Positions 32,693 through 41,041 of a stretch of DNA of 48,740 nt are shown here, piece after piece. Each line of letters opens with the position of its first letter. Within the stretch, counting starts at the first letter, position 1. The stretch comes from an uncultured Bacilli bacterium (GTDB lineage: Bacteria; Bacillota_I; Bacilli_A; RFN20; CAG-449). The position numbers were made by a program, and so were the translations under genes. Below the pieces are notes generated by a model. The model did not search any database and was not told where the DNA came from. It saw only the letters and a program-made list of their open reading frames with translations. The stretch spans positions 1 to 48,740 of the forward strand of contig CANQAG010000010.1 in NCBI GenBank assembly GCA_947588815.1, read 5' to 3'.

Positions 32693-34119
32693 TGAAAGTT
32701 TTAATGGTGGCCTCCGAGGCTTTTCCATTTGCCAAAAGCGGTGGCTTGGCCGATGTTTTATTTTCACTGAGTTCCAAATTGGTGGAACGACGACAAAAAG
32801 TGACGATCGTTATTCCACTTTATCGCGAAGTTTTAAGACACATCTCTTTTGAGGCGTTAGAACTTTTCGCTTCTTTTGAAGTACAAATGTCATGGCGCAA
32901 GAAAAGATGCGACGTTTATCGCTTAGAGTACAAAAGAATCACATACCTATTTATCGATCAAGAGTCGTATTTTATGCGCGATAAGCTATATGGTTACGAT
33001 GACGATATCGAACGTTTTTCGTTTTTTACGATGGCAATCAAAGGTTTGATCATCAATAAAAACCTTCATTTTGACGTCATTCACATTCACGATTGGCACG
33101 GGGGAATGTTGCCTTTAGTGATGCGCGATTATGAAGTGCGAAAAAAGAAATTCAAATACGTTTTCACCATTCACAATATCGCTTATCAAGGAATTTGTGC
33201 CAAAGAGAAACTCGGAGATTATTTAAATCTCGACGATTATTATTTCGATAGTGGCGTCGTTCGTTTCAACGGGGAAGTAAACTTCATGAAAGCGGCGTTA
33301 GTAACGTGCGATAAAATCACGACCGTCTCTTTAAATTACGCGAAGGAAATCTTGAACGGCAAATACGATTATGGATTGCAACCGATTCTTAAAATGCGCG
33401 AAAAAGATATCGTCGGCATTTTAAACGGCATCGATTATAAATATTACAATCCTAAAAGCGATCACCTCTTGCCCTTAAATTACGGACTTGTTGATTTTGC
33501 GCTTGGCAAAAAACGTGCCAAAGCGGAAATAATCAAAAAATTCGGGTTAAAAGATGAAGAAAGGCCGTTATTTGCAATCGTCACGCGTTTGACCTTTCAA
33601 AAAGGCATCGAATTGGTCAACGATGTGATTCCGACCCTCGTTAAAACCGGAGCCAACGTCATCGTCCTTGGAACTGGGGAATACAATTTGGAAAATCAAT
33701 TGTCGTTCCTTTATCACGAACATCCAGAACACCTCTACGTCCACATCGGTTTTGATGAAGACGAAGCCCATCTTATCTATGCCGCGAGCGACTTTTTCTT
33801 GATGCCTTCGTTATTTGAACCCTGCGGTATTGGACAGCTCATCGCCTTGCGCTACGGAGCCTTACCGATTGTTCGTCCTGTCGGCGGTTTGGCGGATACC
33901 GTCATCGGTTACACCGGATTAAATCCCAATACGGCCAACGGACTTTATATCTATCATTATTCATTATCGGCATTTGAATCGGCGATAGGTATGGCTTTCA
34001 ATCTTTATAAAAATAGAACTTTATTTAAAAAACTTTCTAAAAATGCCTTAAAAGCGCGCTTTGATTGGAAAATCTCCGCGAATAAATATCTTGAACTTTA
34101 TCGTCTGTTACTCAATTAG
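32692..34119 (+). CDS. glgA: Glycogen synthase (ADP-glucose type)
   Basis: GT5 glucosyltransferase that extends alpha-1,4-glucan from ADP-glucose. The 475 residues show the N-terminal KSGGLADV (residues 15-22). HIHDWH is at about 133-138, and the C-terminal Rossmann half has FEPCGIGQLIALRYGALPIVRPVGGLADTV (about 378-408). All match active bacterial GlgA. AAGGAG lies before the start inside glgD. Its last 12 bases overlap a convergent gene. Branching enzyme and phosphorylase genes are not in this window. Confidence 0.97.
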   Translation: MKVLMVASEAFPFAKSGGLADVLFSLSSKLVERRQKVTIVIPLYREVLRHISFEALELFASFEVQMSWRKKRCDVYRLEYKRITYLFIDQESYFMRDKLYGYDDDIERFSFFTMAIKGLIINKNLHFDVIHIHDWHGGMLPLVMRDYEVRKKKFKYVFTIHNIAYQGICAKEKLGDYLNLDDYYFDSGVVRFNGEVNFMKAALVTCDKITTVSLNYAKEILNGKYDYGLQPILKMREKDIVGILNGIDYKYYNPKSDHLLPLNYGLVDFALGKKRAKAEIIKKFGLKDEERPLFAIVTRLTFQKGIELVNDVIPTLVKTGANVIVLGTGEYNLENQLSFLYHEHPEHLYVHIGFDEDEAHLIYAASDFFLMPSLFEPCGIGQLIALRYGALPIVRPVGGLADTVIGYTGLNPNTANGLYIYHYSLSAFESAIGMAFNLYKNRTLFKKLSKNALKARFDWKISANKYLELYRLLLN

Positions 34120-34731
34120 TGAGCGAAGATACTTGATAAATTTAAGACGCAATTTTCCTTCTAACATCTCGGGATGAAACTGGAAACCATAAACTTTTAA
34201 ATAGCGATGTTTGATTGCTTCGATTTCGTGATCGTCACTGATGAGAGTGGAGATAAGATTCGGAGCAATTTTTTTTATGCTTTGATGATGATAGGAATTT
34301 ATTTTTTGATCATTTAAAAAATTTAATGAGGGATCTAAACTTATTACCCGATGGTAGGTATTTAAATGTCCTTCGATATGACCTTTCAAAGTGCCATTAA
34401 AGTAAACATTCAAGGTTTGTAGTCCACGACAAATTCCAATAATCGGCTTCTGCGCTTCAAGAAAAAGATCGATAAGACGCATTTCATAGTCATCAAGATT
34501 TCGATCAAAAACGATATTTTGATCATCTACACCATATAGCGACGGGTCCAAATCGCCACCTCCCGGCAATAACAAAGCGTCGTATTCATTAAGCACCTTT
34601 TTAAGTTCGCTAGTTTTGCTCATCAACGGCATCATCAAGATACATTGACATTCTTTGAAAAATTCAATGTAGCGAGCATTGCAAAATATTTTATTTTGTT
34701 CGATTCGCGGACAGCAAAGAATTCGTTTCAT
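34108..34731 (-). CDS. Class I glutamine-amidotransferase-like (peptidase C26) hydrolase
   Basis: A 207-residue stand-alone class I GATase domain, like gamma-glutamyl-gamma-aminobutyrate hydrolases (PuuD type). The nucleophile is C101 in GICRGLQTLNVYFNG, and the H-x-E pair is in YGFQFHPEM (H186, E188). The oxyanion region is LLPGGGDLDPSLYG (about 53-67), a hallmark of PuuD-like enzymes. AGGAGG lies just before the ATG on the minus strand. It is convergent with glgA and divergent from asd, so it has its own unit. The true substrate (a gamma-glutamyl amide or peptide) cannot be determined. Confidence 0.88.
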   Translation of the reverse strand: MKRILCCPRIEQNKIFCNARYIEFFKECQCILMMPLMSKTSELKKVLNEYDALLLPGGGDLDPSLYGVDDQNIVFDRNLDDYEMRLIDLFLEAQKPIIGICRGLQTLNVYFNGTLKGHIEGHLNTYHRVISLDPSLNFLNDQKINSYHHQSIKKIAPNLISTLISDDHEIEAIKHRYLKVYGFQFHPEMLEGKLRLKFIKYLRSLIE

Positions 34732-34821
34732 GGTTCCTCCAAACTATCTTATGCCGAAGTTATCTCATGTGCTAATCATATAAAAAGCAGATTTTGAATA
34801 CTTTTTAGATGAGGTATAAAT

Positions 34822-35823
34822 ATGAGCAAGAAATATGATGTGGCGTTAGTCGGTGGTCGCAGTTTAGTGTTACAGCACATTTTAAAATTATTAAAAAAAC
34901 GGAGTTCCGTTATTGAAAGAATCACCATTTACGCTTCTAAAGATGGTGTCGAGAGTTTAAAAAGCGATGAATATCAAGTTAAAGAGATGAAGTTTGAAAA
35001 TATCGCCTCCCACGATTTTGCGTTTTTTTCAGGAGGCGATCTCATAAGTCTTAAATATGCCGCGCGTTTTATGGAATTAGGGGCTACGGTGATCGACAAT
35101 TCCTCGATCTTTCGTTTAAATCAAGAAAGCAAATTGATCGCGATGCACGTCAATGACGAAGATCGCTTTGAAAAAGGGGAACTATATTGCAATCCTAACT
35201 GTGTCACGATTATGGTCGCGAGAGTTTTAAAACCTTTGCATGATCTTTTTAAAATGGAAAAAGTGATCGTTGCGACTTATCAAGCGGCCTCGGGCATGGG
35301 AAAAAAAGCGCTTGAAGGCTTTTTAAAAGAGCAAGCATCGCCGGATTTTATTAGTGGCTTTTTTCCAAATGAAAATGTTAAAAAACGGCCTCTATTCAAT
35401 AACATTTTGCCATTAATCGGAACCCTAGAAAATGATGGTTACACCAGTGAAGAATATAAAATTCGTCATGAATTAAAAAAGATCTTTCACGATCCGGAAC
35501 TTGAATCGTCGATCACGGCCGTTAGAGTTCCGCTCACTAACGGACATTCTTCCGTCATACACGTCACTTTTGAACGCGAAGTCGATGTAACTAAAGCTTT
35601 GGAAGCACTACAAAATTGCGAAGGGATCAAATATCAAACGGAATATTGTTGCCCATTAGATGCGACGGGTAGTGAAGATGTCTTCGTTTCGAGATTTCGT
35701 CGCGATTTAGATTGCCCTTACGCATTAACCTTCTTTGCTAGTAGTGATAATCTATTAGTCGGCGCGGCTTCCAATGCGCTATACATCTTCGATTTATTAG
35801 TGCAAGGTGAAAACATCAAATGA
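34822..35823 (+). CDS. asd: Aspartate-semialdehyde dehydrogenase
   Basis: Reduces aspartyl phosphate to aspartate semialdehyde, the entry to diaminopimelate, lysine and threonine. The 333 residues have an N-terminal Rossmann start (VALVGGRSLVLQHILKLL, where the typical G-A-x-G is replaced by GGRSLV), FFSGGDLISLKYA, and the catalytic cysteine in CNPNCVTIM (C127). ASGMGKKALEGF follows. The C-terminal histidine region RVPLTNGHSS holds the substrate-binding residues. GAGGTAT precedes the ATG. Its TGA overlaps the dapF start (ATGA). Context confirms a role in the DAP branch. Confidence 0.95.
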   Translation: MSKKYDVALVGGRSLVLQHILKLLKKRSSVIERITIYASKDGVESLKSDEYQVKEMKFENIASHDFAFFSGGDLISLKYAARFMELGATVIDNSSIFRLNQESKLIAMHVNDEDRFEKGELYCNPNCVTIMVARVLKPLHDLFKMEKVIVATYQAASGMGKKALEGFLKEQASPDFISGFFPNENVKKRPLFNNILPLIGTLENDGYTSEEYKIRHELKKIFHDPELESSITAVRVPLTNGHSSVIHVTFEREVDVTKALEALQNCEGIKYQTEYCCPLDATGSEDVFVSRFRRDLDCPYALTFFASSDNLLVGAASNALYIFDLLVQGENIK

Positions 35824-36530
35824 CGCCATTTTATAAATATCAAGCTTCGTTCAATCATTTTATCGTCTTCAATAAATTGAATGAAATATACGGAAATCGT
35901 AACGCGATCGCTTATCTATGTCAAAAAGAGATCATCGGCGGTGATGGTATTATCTATATTTTAAAAGTCGGAAACACGTATCTTTTCCGCATTTTCAATC
36001 GTGATGGTAGCGAAGCTCTCACCTGCGGAAACGGGTTAAGAATTGCCGCTAAAATACTTTTATACTCGCAAAATGAATCGACGATTAAAGCCCTTGACGG
36101 TACTCACCAATTATTGAAAAAAGACGATAAATATTTTGTATCATTTAAAAAACCGGAAATCGTTGAAAGCGATAATGTTAGTGGCATCGTCAATAATGGC
36201 AATCTTCATCATTTAAAAATCAGTAATGATTTGAATCTCGATGATCTTAAACACGATGAAATATACAATCATAGTCTCATTAAAGTCGTCGACCGCCATC
36301 ATTTCGATATCGTAACCAATGAACGGGGCGTGGGACTTACAAAAAGTTGTGGAAGTGCGTCAGTCGCGGCTTATTTCTTTTTGCGGAATCGCGATTTAAT
36401 CGATGATCAGGTGACCATTAAAAATCCTTACGGAGATCTAACGCTTTATGAAAGTGACGGATTAATTTATTTAGGCGGTGCGGTTCAATTTATCTATCAA
36501 GGAGCGCTAAACGATGAACTATTTAAATAA
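35820..36530 (+). CDS. dapF: Diaminopimelate epimerase
   Basis: Converts LL- to meso-diaminopimelate, used in peptidoglycan and lysine. The two catalytic cysteines are present: C69 in LTCGNGLRIAAK and C177 in TKSCGSASVAA. At 236 residues it is shorter than the usual 270-280, with loops trimmed between the two halves. Two features differ from the typical enzyme: NHFIVFNK replaces the common GNDF-type start, and SCGSAS replaces ACGTGA. It lies between asd and a DapL-like aminotransferase, which strongly supports the assignment. Confidence 0.9.
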   Translation: MTPFYKYQASFNHFIVFNKLNEIYGNRNAIAYLCQKEIIGGDGIIYILKVGNTYLFRIFNRDGSEALTCGNGLRIAAKILLYSQNESTIKALDGTHQLLKKDDKYFVSFKKPEIVESDNVSGIVNNGNLHHLKISNDLNLDDLKHDEIYNHSLIKVVDRHHFDIVTNERGVGLTKSCGSASVAAYFFLRNRDLIDDQVTIKNPYGDLTLYESDGLIYLGGAVQFIYQGALNDELFK

Positions 36531-37686
36531 ATATCTTTATAAGAATCAAGCGACGATTAAAAATCGTTTTACGGAATATATGCAGTTAAAAAAAGAGTAT
36601 CGCGGCAATCTCTCGTTACTTGACTTTGGAATCGGCGAATCGAATCATCGTATTCCTTCAAAAAGTATTTCGATTCTTCAAGAAAGCGTCGCTAATCAAT
36701 CCCTATATCATTACACCGATAACGATGATTATGGCTTTTTAGAAGCGGCAAAGCATTATTTAAAGGAAACGCATAATCTTGATGTTAAAAGTGAAAATCT
36801 CGCCCCGAGTTTAGGCACTAAAAGTGCGTTAGTGTTATTAAGCGAACTTTTTGTAAGCGAAGGGGATATGGTGATTGTGACCACTCCCGGATATAACGTT
36901 TTTGAAAATGCCGTCAAAAGGCGCGGAGGCGAAGTTTATTCATATGTGCTCAACGAAAGTAACGATTATCGCTTTAAAATCGACGATATCGAAGAAGAGA
37001 TCTTAAAACGCGCGAAGATTATTCTTATCAATTATCCTAATAATCCTAGTTCTAGAGCACTCGATAGCTTCGAATATCAAAAAATCGGACAAATCTGTAA
37101 AAAATATCACATTGTTTTGATTAATGATGCGGCCTATCTTGACGTTACGAATACGAAAATTCCGTCACTATTTGAATGCATTTCTTTTGATAATTACGCT
37201 ATCGAATTATTTACTTTGTCGAAAAGTCACAATATGACGGGAGTGCGTCTAGGTTTTATTCTTGGAAATGCGATTTTAATACAAGCATATCGAAGTCTTA
37301 AAGAACAGGTCGATTCTGGAACATTTTTACCACTTTTGCTCGCTGGAAAGGAAGCGCTTGAAGATCTAGCGTTTCTGCGTGACAATCAAAGCTATTATGC
37401 GTATCGAAGAAAAATGCTTACTTCACTTTTAAAACAACTAGGCTTTATCTATCTCGATAGCGAGGCAACTTTTTACATTTACGTTAAAATTCCAAAAAAT
37501 TTCAATGGCAAATCAATTAAAAACGCCACGGAATTTGCCACGTTATTGCTAGATAAATTCGGAATTTTCGTAATTCCTTATGACAGTGACGATCACGTTC
37601 GTTTTTCTTTAACATATCGCGAAAAAACCGGAGATATTATTAAGGAAGTGCAATATCGTTTACGAAATGTGACAATCGAGTATTAA
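36514..37686 (+). CDS. PLP-dependent class I/II aminotransferase, probable LL-diaminopimelate aminotransferase
   Basis: A 390-residue fold-type I aminotransferase. The lysine that binds pyridoxal phosphate is K237 in TLSKSHNMTGVRLGF. NYPNNPSS and NDAAYLDV are the usual cofactor-contact blocks. Context (asd-dapF just upstream, overlap of 17 bases with dapF) suggests it is the DapL step, which turns tetrahydrodipicolinate straight into LL-DAP and bypasses the succinylated or acetylated intermediates. KSHNMTG resembles the KTYNMTG block of DapL. Alternatives are a general aspartate or aromatic aminotransferase. It overlaps dapF with AAGGAG (36499-36504) as its ribosome site. Confidence 0.8.
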   Translation: MNYLNKYLYKNQATIKNRFTEYMQLKKEYRGNLSLLDFGIGESNHRIPSKSISILQESVANQSLYHYTDNDDYGFLEAAKHYLKETHNLDVKSENLAPSLGTKSALVLLSELFVSEGDMVIVTTPGYNVFENAVKRRGGEVYSYVLNESNDYRFKIDDIEEEILKRAKIILINYPNNPSSRALDSFEYQKIGQICKKYHIVLINDAAYLDVTNTKIPSLFECISFDNYAIELFTLSKSHNMTGVRLGFILGNAILIQAYRSLKEQVDSGTFLPLLLAGKEALEDLAFLRDNQSYYAYRRKMLTSLLKQLGFIYLDSEATFYIYVKIPKNFNGKSIKNATEFATLLLDKFGIFVIPYDSDDHVRFSLTYREKTGDIIKEVQYRLRNVTIEY

Positions 37687-37689
37687 AGA

Positions 37690-37719
37690 TTGACTTTAAA
37701 AAGACGAATTTACTATAAT
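37690..37719 (+). promoter_or_regulatory. Promoter of leuS
   Basis: TTGACT (37690-37695) and a perfect TATAAT (37714-37719) are 18 bp apart, a few bases after the aminotransferase stop. Transcription would start near 37726, at the front of the T-box leader. Confidence 0.8.
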
Positions 37720-37725
37720 TCTAAT

Positions 37726-37918
37726 AGCAAGGAAATAGTAATCGTCTTTTTTGTTGAAGAGAGATGGTGGATGGTGCAAACCATTAAGAAGAAAACGATG
37801 AACTCACTCCATCACATTGCTTGTATGCCGCATTAAGGCAAACTAAGAGGGCGAATCAAAGTGATTCGAACTAAGGTGGTACCGCGCATAAGCGTCCTTA
37901 GGACTACCTTTTTTATTT
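37726..37918 (+). promoter_or_regulatory. T-box leader (Leu) upstream of leuS
   Basis: The T-box core CTAAGGTGGTACCGCG is at 37871-37886, with CTAAGG (37871-37876) able to pair with CCTTAG (37896-37901) as the antiterminator. The competing stem uses AAGGTGGT and ACTACCTT and ends in a T run (37909-37914). Stem I base GATGG/CCATC brackets the specifier loop, whose codon CTC at 37803-37805 reads Leu. Uncharged tRNA-Leu should permit read-through to leuS. Confidence 0.95.
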
Positions 37919-37935
37919 TTTGGAGGCGATGATAC

Positions 37936-40335
37936 ATGGCTTACGATCACATCAAAATCGAAAAGAAATGGCAAGATTATTGGGAGAAAAACAAAACTTA
38001 TTATTGTGACGTTCACGATATGTCGAAACCCAAATTTTACGCTTTGGATATGTTTCCGTATCCTTCCGGTGCCGGTTTACATGTCGGACATCCCGAAGGT
38101 TATACCGCGACCGACGTTATCTGTCGGATGAAAAGGATGCAAGGTTACAATGTTTTGCACCCGATGGGTTGGGATGCGTTTGGTTTACCGGCGGAACAAT
38201 ATGCTTTAAAGACCGGTAATCATCCTGAAAGTTTTACTAAAAAGAATATCGATAACTTCAGAATGCAAATCAAAATGCTAGGCTTTTCTTACGATTGGAG
38301 TAAGGAAATCGCCACTTGCGATCCGGAATATTATAAATGGACACAATGGATTTTCCTTGAACTTTACAAACATGGTTTAGCCGAAATCAAAGAAATTCCG
38401 GTCAATTATTGCCCGGAACTAGGAACGGTCTTAGCCAATGAAGAGGTGATCGACGGCCGTTCTGAACGCGGTGGTTATCCGGTGATTCGAAAACCGATGA
38501 AACAATGGGTTCTTCTGATTACAAAATACGCTGAAAAATTGTTGAGCGGCCTTGATAAAATCGATTGGCCGTCCTCGACGATTGAGATGCAACGCAACTG
38601 GATTGGAAAATCGGAAGGGGTCGAAATCGACTTTAAAGTAGTCGACAGCGACTATTCTTTTGTGGTTTTCACCACCCGTGTCGATACCTTATTCGGTTGC
38701 ACGTACTGCGTGTTAGCACCTGAACATCCCCTTGTTTCTAAAATCGTTACTCCAAAACAACAACAAGCGATACAAGAGTATCTAAAAGCGATCGAATCGA
38801 AATCCGATTTAGAAAGAACGGAACTCAACAAAGATAAAACCGGAGTCTTTACTGGCGCTTATTGCATTAATCCGATCAATGGTAAAAAGGTTCCGATCTA
38901 CATCGCCGATTACGTGCTTGCAAGTTACGGAAGCGGAGCGGTGATGGCGGTTCCCGCGCATGATTCACGCGACTACGCTTTCGCTAAAAAATATCATTTA
39001 CCGTTTATACAGGTGCTAGAAGGGGATATCACTTCTGAAGCTTTTGAAGGCGATAGCCGTCATTGCAATTCGTCTTTTGCCGATGGCCTCATGATTAAAG
39101 AAGCTAAAGAAGCAATCACCAAGCGTCTAGAAGAACTGAAAGTCGGAAGACGCAAAATCAACTACAAGTTGCGGGATTGGCTTTTTTCAAGACAACGTTA
39201 TTGGGGCGAACCGATTCCGATTATTCATATGGAAGACGGAAGTTTAAAGGCCGTTCCTAGCGACGAACTTCCCTTGCTTTTGCCACGAATTGAAAACTTT
39301 AAACCTTCATCTAACGGCGAATCGCCTTTAGCTAATGCTACCGAGTGGTTAAATGTCACTATCGATGGTCAAAAAGGGCGAAGGGAAACCAACACCATGC
39401 CGCAATGGGCTGGGTCTTGTTGGTATTATCTCCGTTACATCGACCCACATAACGATAAGGCTCTCGCGGACGAAGAACTTTTAAAGCATTGGTTGCCGGT
39501 CGATTTATATGTCGGTGGCGCCGAACATGCCGTTTTACACTTATTGTATGCCCGTTTCTATCATAAATTTCTCTATGATATCGGGGTTGTCCCGTGTGAG
39601 GAACCATTTAAGAAATTGTTCCATCAAGGGATGATTCTCGGTGAAAACGGCGAGAAGATGTCTAAATCACGGGGTAACGTCATCAATCCAAACGAAATCG
39701 TTGAACAATATGGGGCTGACACGTTGCGTCTTTATGAGATGTTTATGGGACCGCTTGAGGCTTCGCTTCCGTGGTCAAATAATGGATTAGACGGAGCGCG
39801 ACGTTTTCTTGAAAGAGTCTATCGAATTTTCACCGATCAAAATTTCTTGATGAAATTTACCGATGAAAACGACGGAACACTCGACTATGTCTACCATAGC
39901 ACGATTAAAAAAGTCACTGATGATTATGAAAAACTGCAATTCAATACGGCGATTAGTCAAATGATGATCTTCATCAATGAGGTTTATCGTGCAAACAGGA
40001 TTTATCGTCCATATCTAGAAGGATTCGTGAAGGTTTTCAGTTGTATCGCTCCTCATCTCGGTGAAGAGATCTACTCTTTATTGGGTCATCAGACGATTAT
40101 TGATTTTGAATCGTGGCCGACTTATGATCCTTCAAAGTTAGTTAAAGACGAAATTGAAATTGCCATTCAAATCAACGGAAAACTTCGCGATGTGATGCAA
40201 GTTAGTAGCGGTAGTGATGAAGAAACGATCAAACAGACGGCTCTTGCTCGCGAAGCGATTCAAAAGCGACTTGAAGGCCAAACGATCCGACGCATCATCG
40301 TCATTAAAAATAAAATCGTCAACATTGTCATCTAG
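37936..40335 (+). CDS. leuS: Leucyl-tRNA synthetase
   Basis: Class I synthetase that charges tRNA-Leu. The 799 residues fit bacterial LeuS, perhaps slightly shorter than the common 800-870. HIGH is HVGH at 49-52, following the typical [16 protein letters not shown] is at 574-578 ([13 protein letters not shown]). The editing domain is recognisable from [25 protein letters not shown] and the [12 protein letters not shown] block. The C-terminal domain ends with [12 protein letters not shown], as is typical. GGAGG (37922-37926) precedes the ATG. It is governed by the Leu T-box. Confidence 0.98.
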   Translation: MAYDHIKIEKKWQDYWEKNKTYYCDVHDMSKPKFYALDMFPYPSGAGLHVGHPEGYTATDVICRMKRMQGYNVLHPMGWDAFGLPAEQYALKTGNHPESFTKKNIDNFRMQIKMLGFSYDWSKEIATCDPEYYKWTQWIFLELYKHGLAEIKEIPVNYCPELGTVLANEEVIDGRSERGGYPVIRKPMKQWVLLITKYAEKLLSGLDKIDWPSSTIEMQRNWIGKSEGVEIDFKVVDSDYSFVVFTTRVDTLFGCTYCVLAPEHPLVSKIVTPKQQQAIQEYLKAIESKSDLERTELNKDKTGVFTGAYCINPINGKKVPIYIADYVLASYGSGAVMAVPAHDSRDYAFAKKYHLPFIQVLEGDITSEAFEGDSRHCNSSFADGLMIKEAKEAITKRLEELKVGRRKINYKLRDWLFSRQRYWGEPIPIIHMEDGSLKAVPSDELPLLLPRIENFKPSSNGESPLANATEWLNVTIDGQKGRRETNTMPQWAGSCWYYLRYIDPHNDKALADEELLKHWLPVDLYVGGAEHAVLHLLYARFYHKFLYDIGVVPCEEPFKKLFHQGMILGENGEKMSKSRGNVINPNEIVEQYGADTLRLYEMFMGPLEASLPWSNNGLDGARRFLERVYRIFTDQNFLMKFTDENDGTLDYVYHSTIKKVTDDYEKLQFNTAISQMMIFINEVYRANRIYRPYLEGFVKVFSCIAPHLGEEIYSLLGHQTIIDFESWPTYDPSKLVKDEIEIAIQINGKLRDVMQVSSGSDEETIKQTALAREAIQKRLEGQTIRRIIVIKNKIVNIVI

Positions 40336-40388
40336 TAAATCGACAAAATCTCGTTTGAATCATTCTTATAATCAAAAAAGGTGATATT

Positions 40389-40553
40389 ATGATTCAAGTC
40401 GAATTATTCGAAGAGACAAGTATCGACGAGTTGACAAACAATATTAATTTTTTTCTTAGCAAATTGGAGGATCATTTGTATATCGACATCAAGTATATGC
40501 CGATAAACGATGATCCGACGCGATATACGGCGATGGTCATCTATCGCGTGTAA
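40389..40553 (+). CDS. Small Cse60-like protein (54 residues)
   Basis: MIQVELFEETSIDELTNNIN begins an ORF of 54 residues. It looks like the Cse60 family (short proteins beginning MIQVKLF with a conserved N-x-F-L motif, first seen as a SigE-dependent sporulation gene in Bacillus but widespread in Firmicutes). AAAAAGGTGAT provides a ribosome site and a -10-like TATAAT is at 40367-40372. It is followed after 10 bases by a lipoprotein gene. The reading frame shows good codon use and clear start signals. Function is not known and sporulation is not implied. Confidence 0.65.
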   Translation: MIQVELFEETSIDELTNNINFFLSKLEDHLYIDIKYMPINDDPTRYTAMVIYRV

Positions 40554-40563
40554 GGAGGTAATA

Positions 40564-41040
40564 ATGAAAAAAGCAGCGCTGACTCTTCTTTCTGTCGGAA
40601 TATTATGCACCGCGTGCAATGGATTTTCGACATATCAAGATGATGTTCTAGAACTAAAAAAGAACACACCGCAAAGTTATGACTCACAAAAAACGCTTCT
40701 TCCGTTTTTTGTAGAAGGAACTTATGCCAATTCATCGTCAGTCAAAGGCTTCTATTTGATTTCTTTAGTCGTTTCTTATAAAAACGAACGGCTTGAAAAC
40801 GTGAAGTTGATCATGATGCCAAGTAGTGTCGATGAAAACGAAGAAGCTACCCAATTTCCGTCTCTAGGATATGGAACCGACGGAGCGCAAAACATCGATA
40901 AAGTCGCTAGTGAAACGACACATCAAGGGGTTATTTTGAATTTTACGGCCTCCAAATACGATGTGGTATATAAAGTGCGTTTAAGCACTGCTTCTAGCAC
41001 TTATTTTTTCACATTTAATGAATTTGAGGCCTTAGAATAA
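40564..41040 (+). CDS. Small lipoprotein of unknown function
   Basis: A 158-residue protein with a signal peptide and lipobox LCTAC (Cys 18 from MKKAAL), so it should be anchored outside the membrane after LspA cleavage. The mature part is beta-rich (GFYLISLVVSYKNERLENVKLIM..., VVYKVRLSTASSTYFFTFNEFEALE) and has no family I recognise. AAGGAGG (40552-40558) decides the start; an upstream ATG overlapping the Cse60-like gene was rejected. It sits between that gene and tex and probably shares their transcript. Confidence 0.78.
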   Translation: MKKAALTLLSVGILCTACNGFSTYQDDVLELKKNTPQSYDSQKTLLPFFVEGTYANSSSVKGFYLISLVVSYKNERLENVKLIMMPSSVDENEEATQFPSLGYGTDGAQNIDKVASETTHQGVILNFTASKYDVVYKVRLSTASSTYFFTFNEFEALE

Positions 41041-41041
41041 G

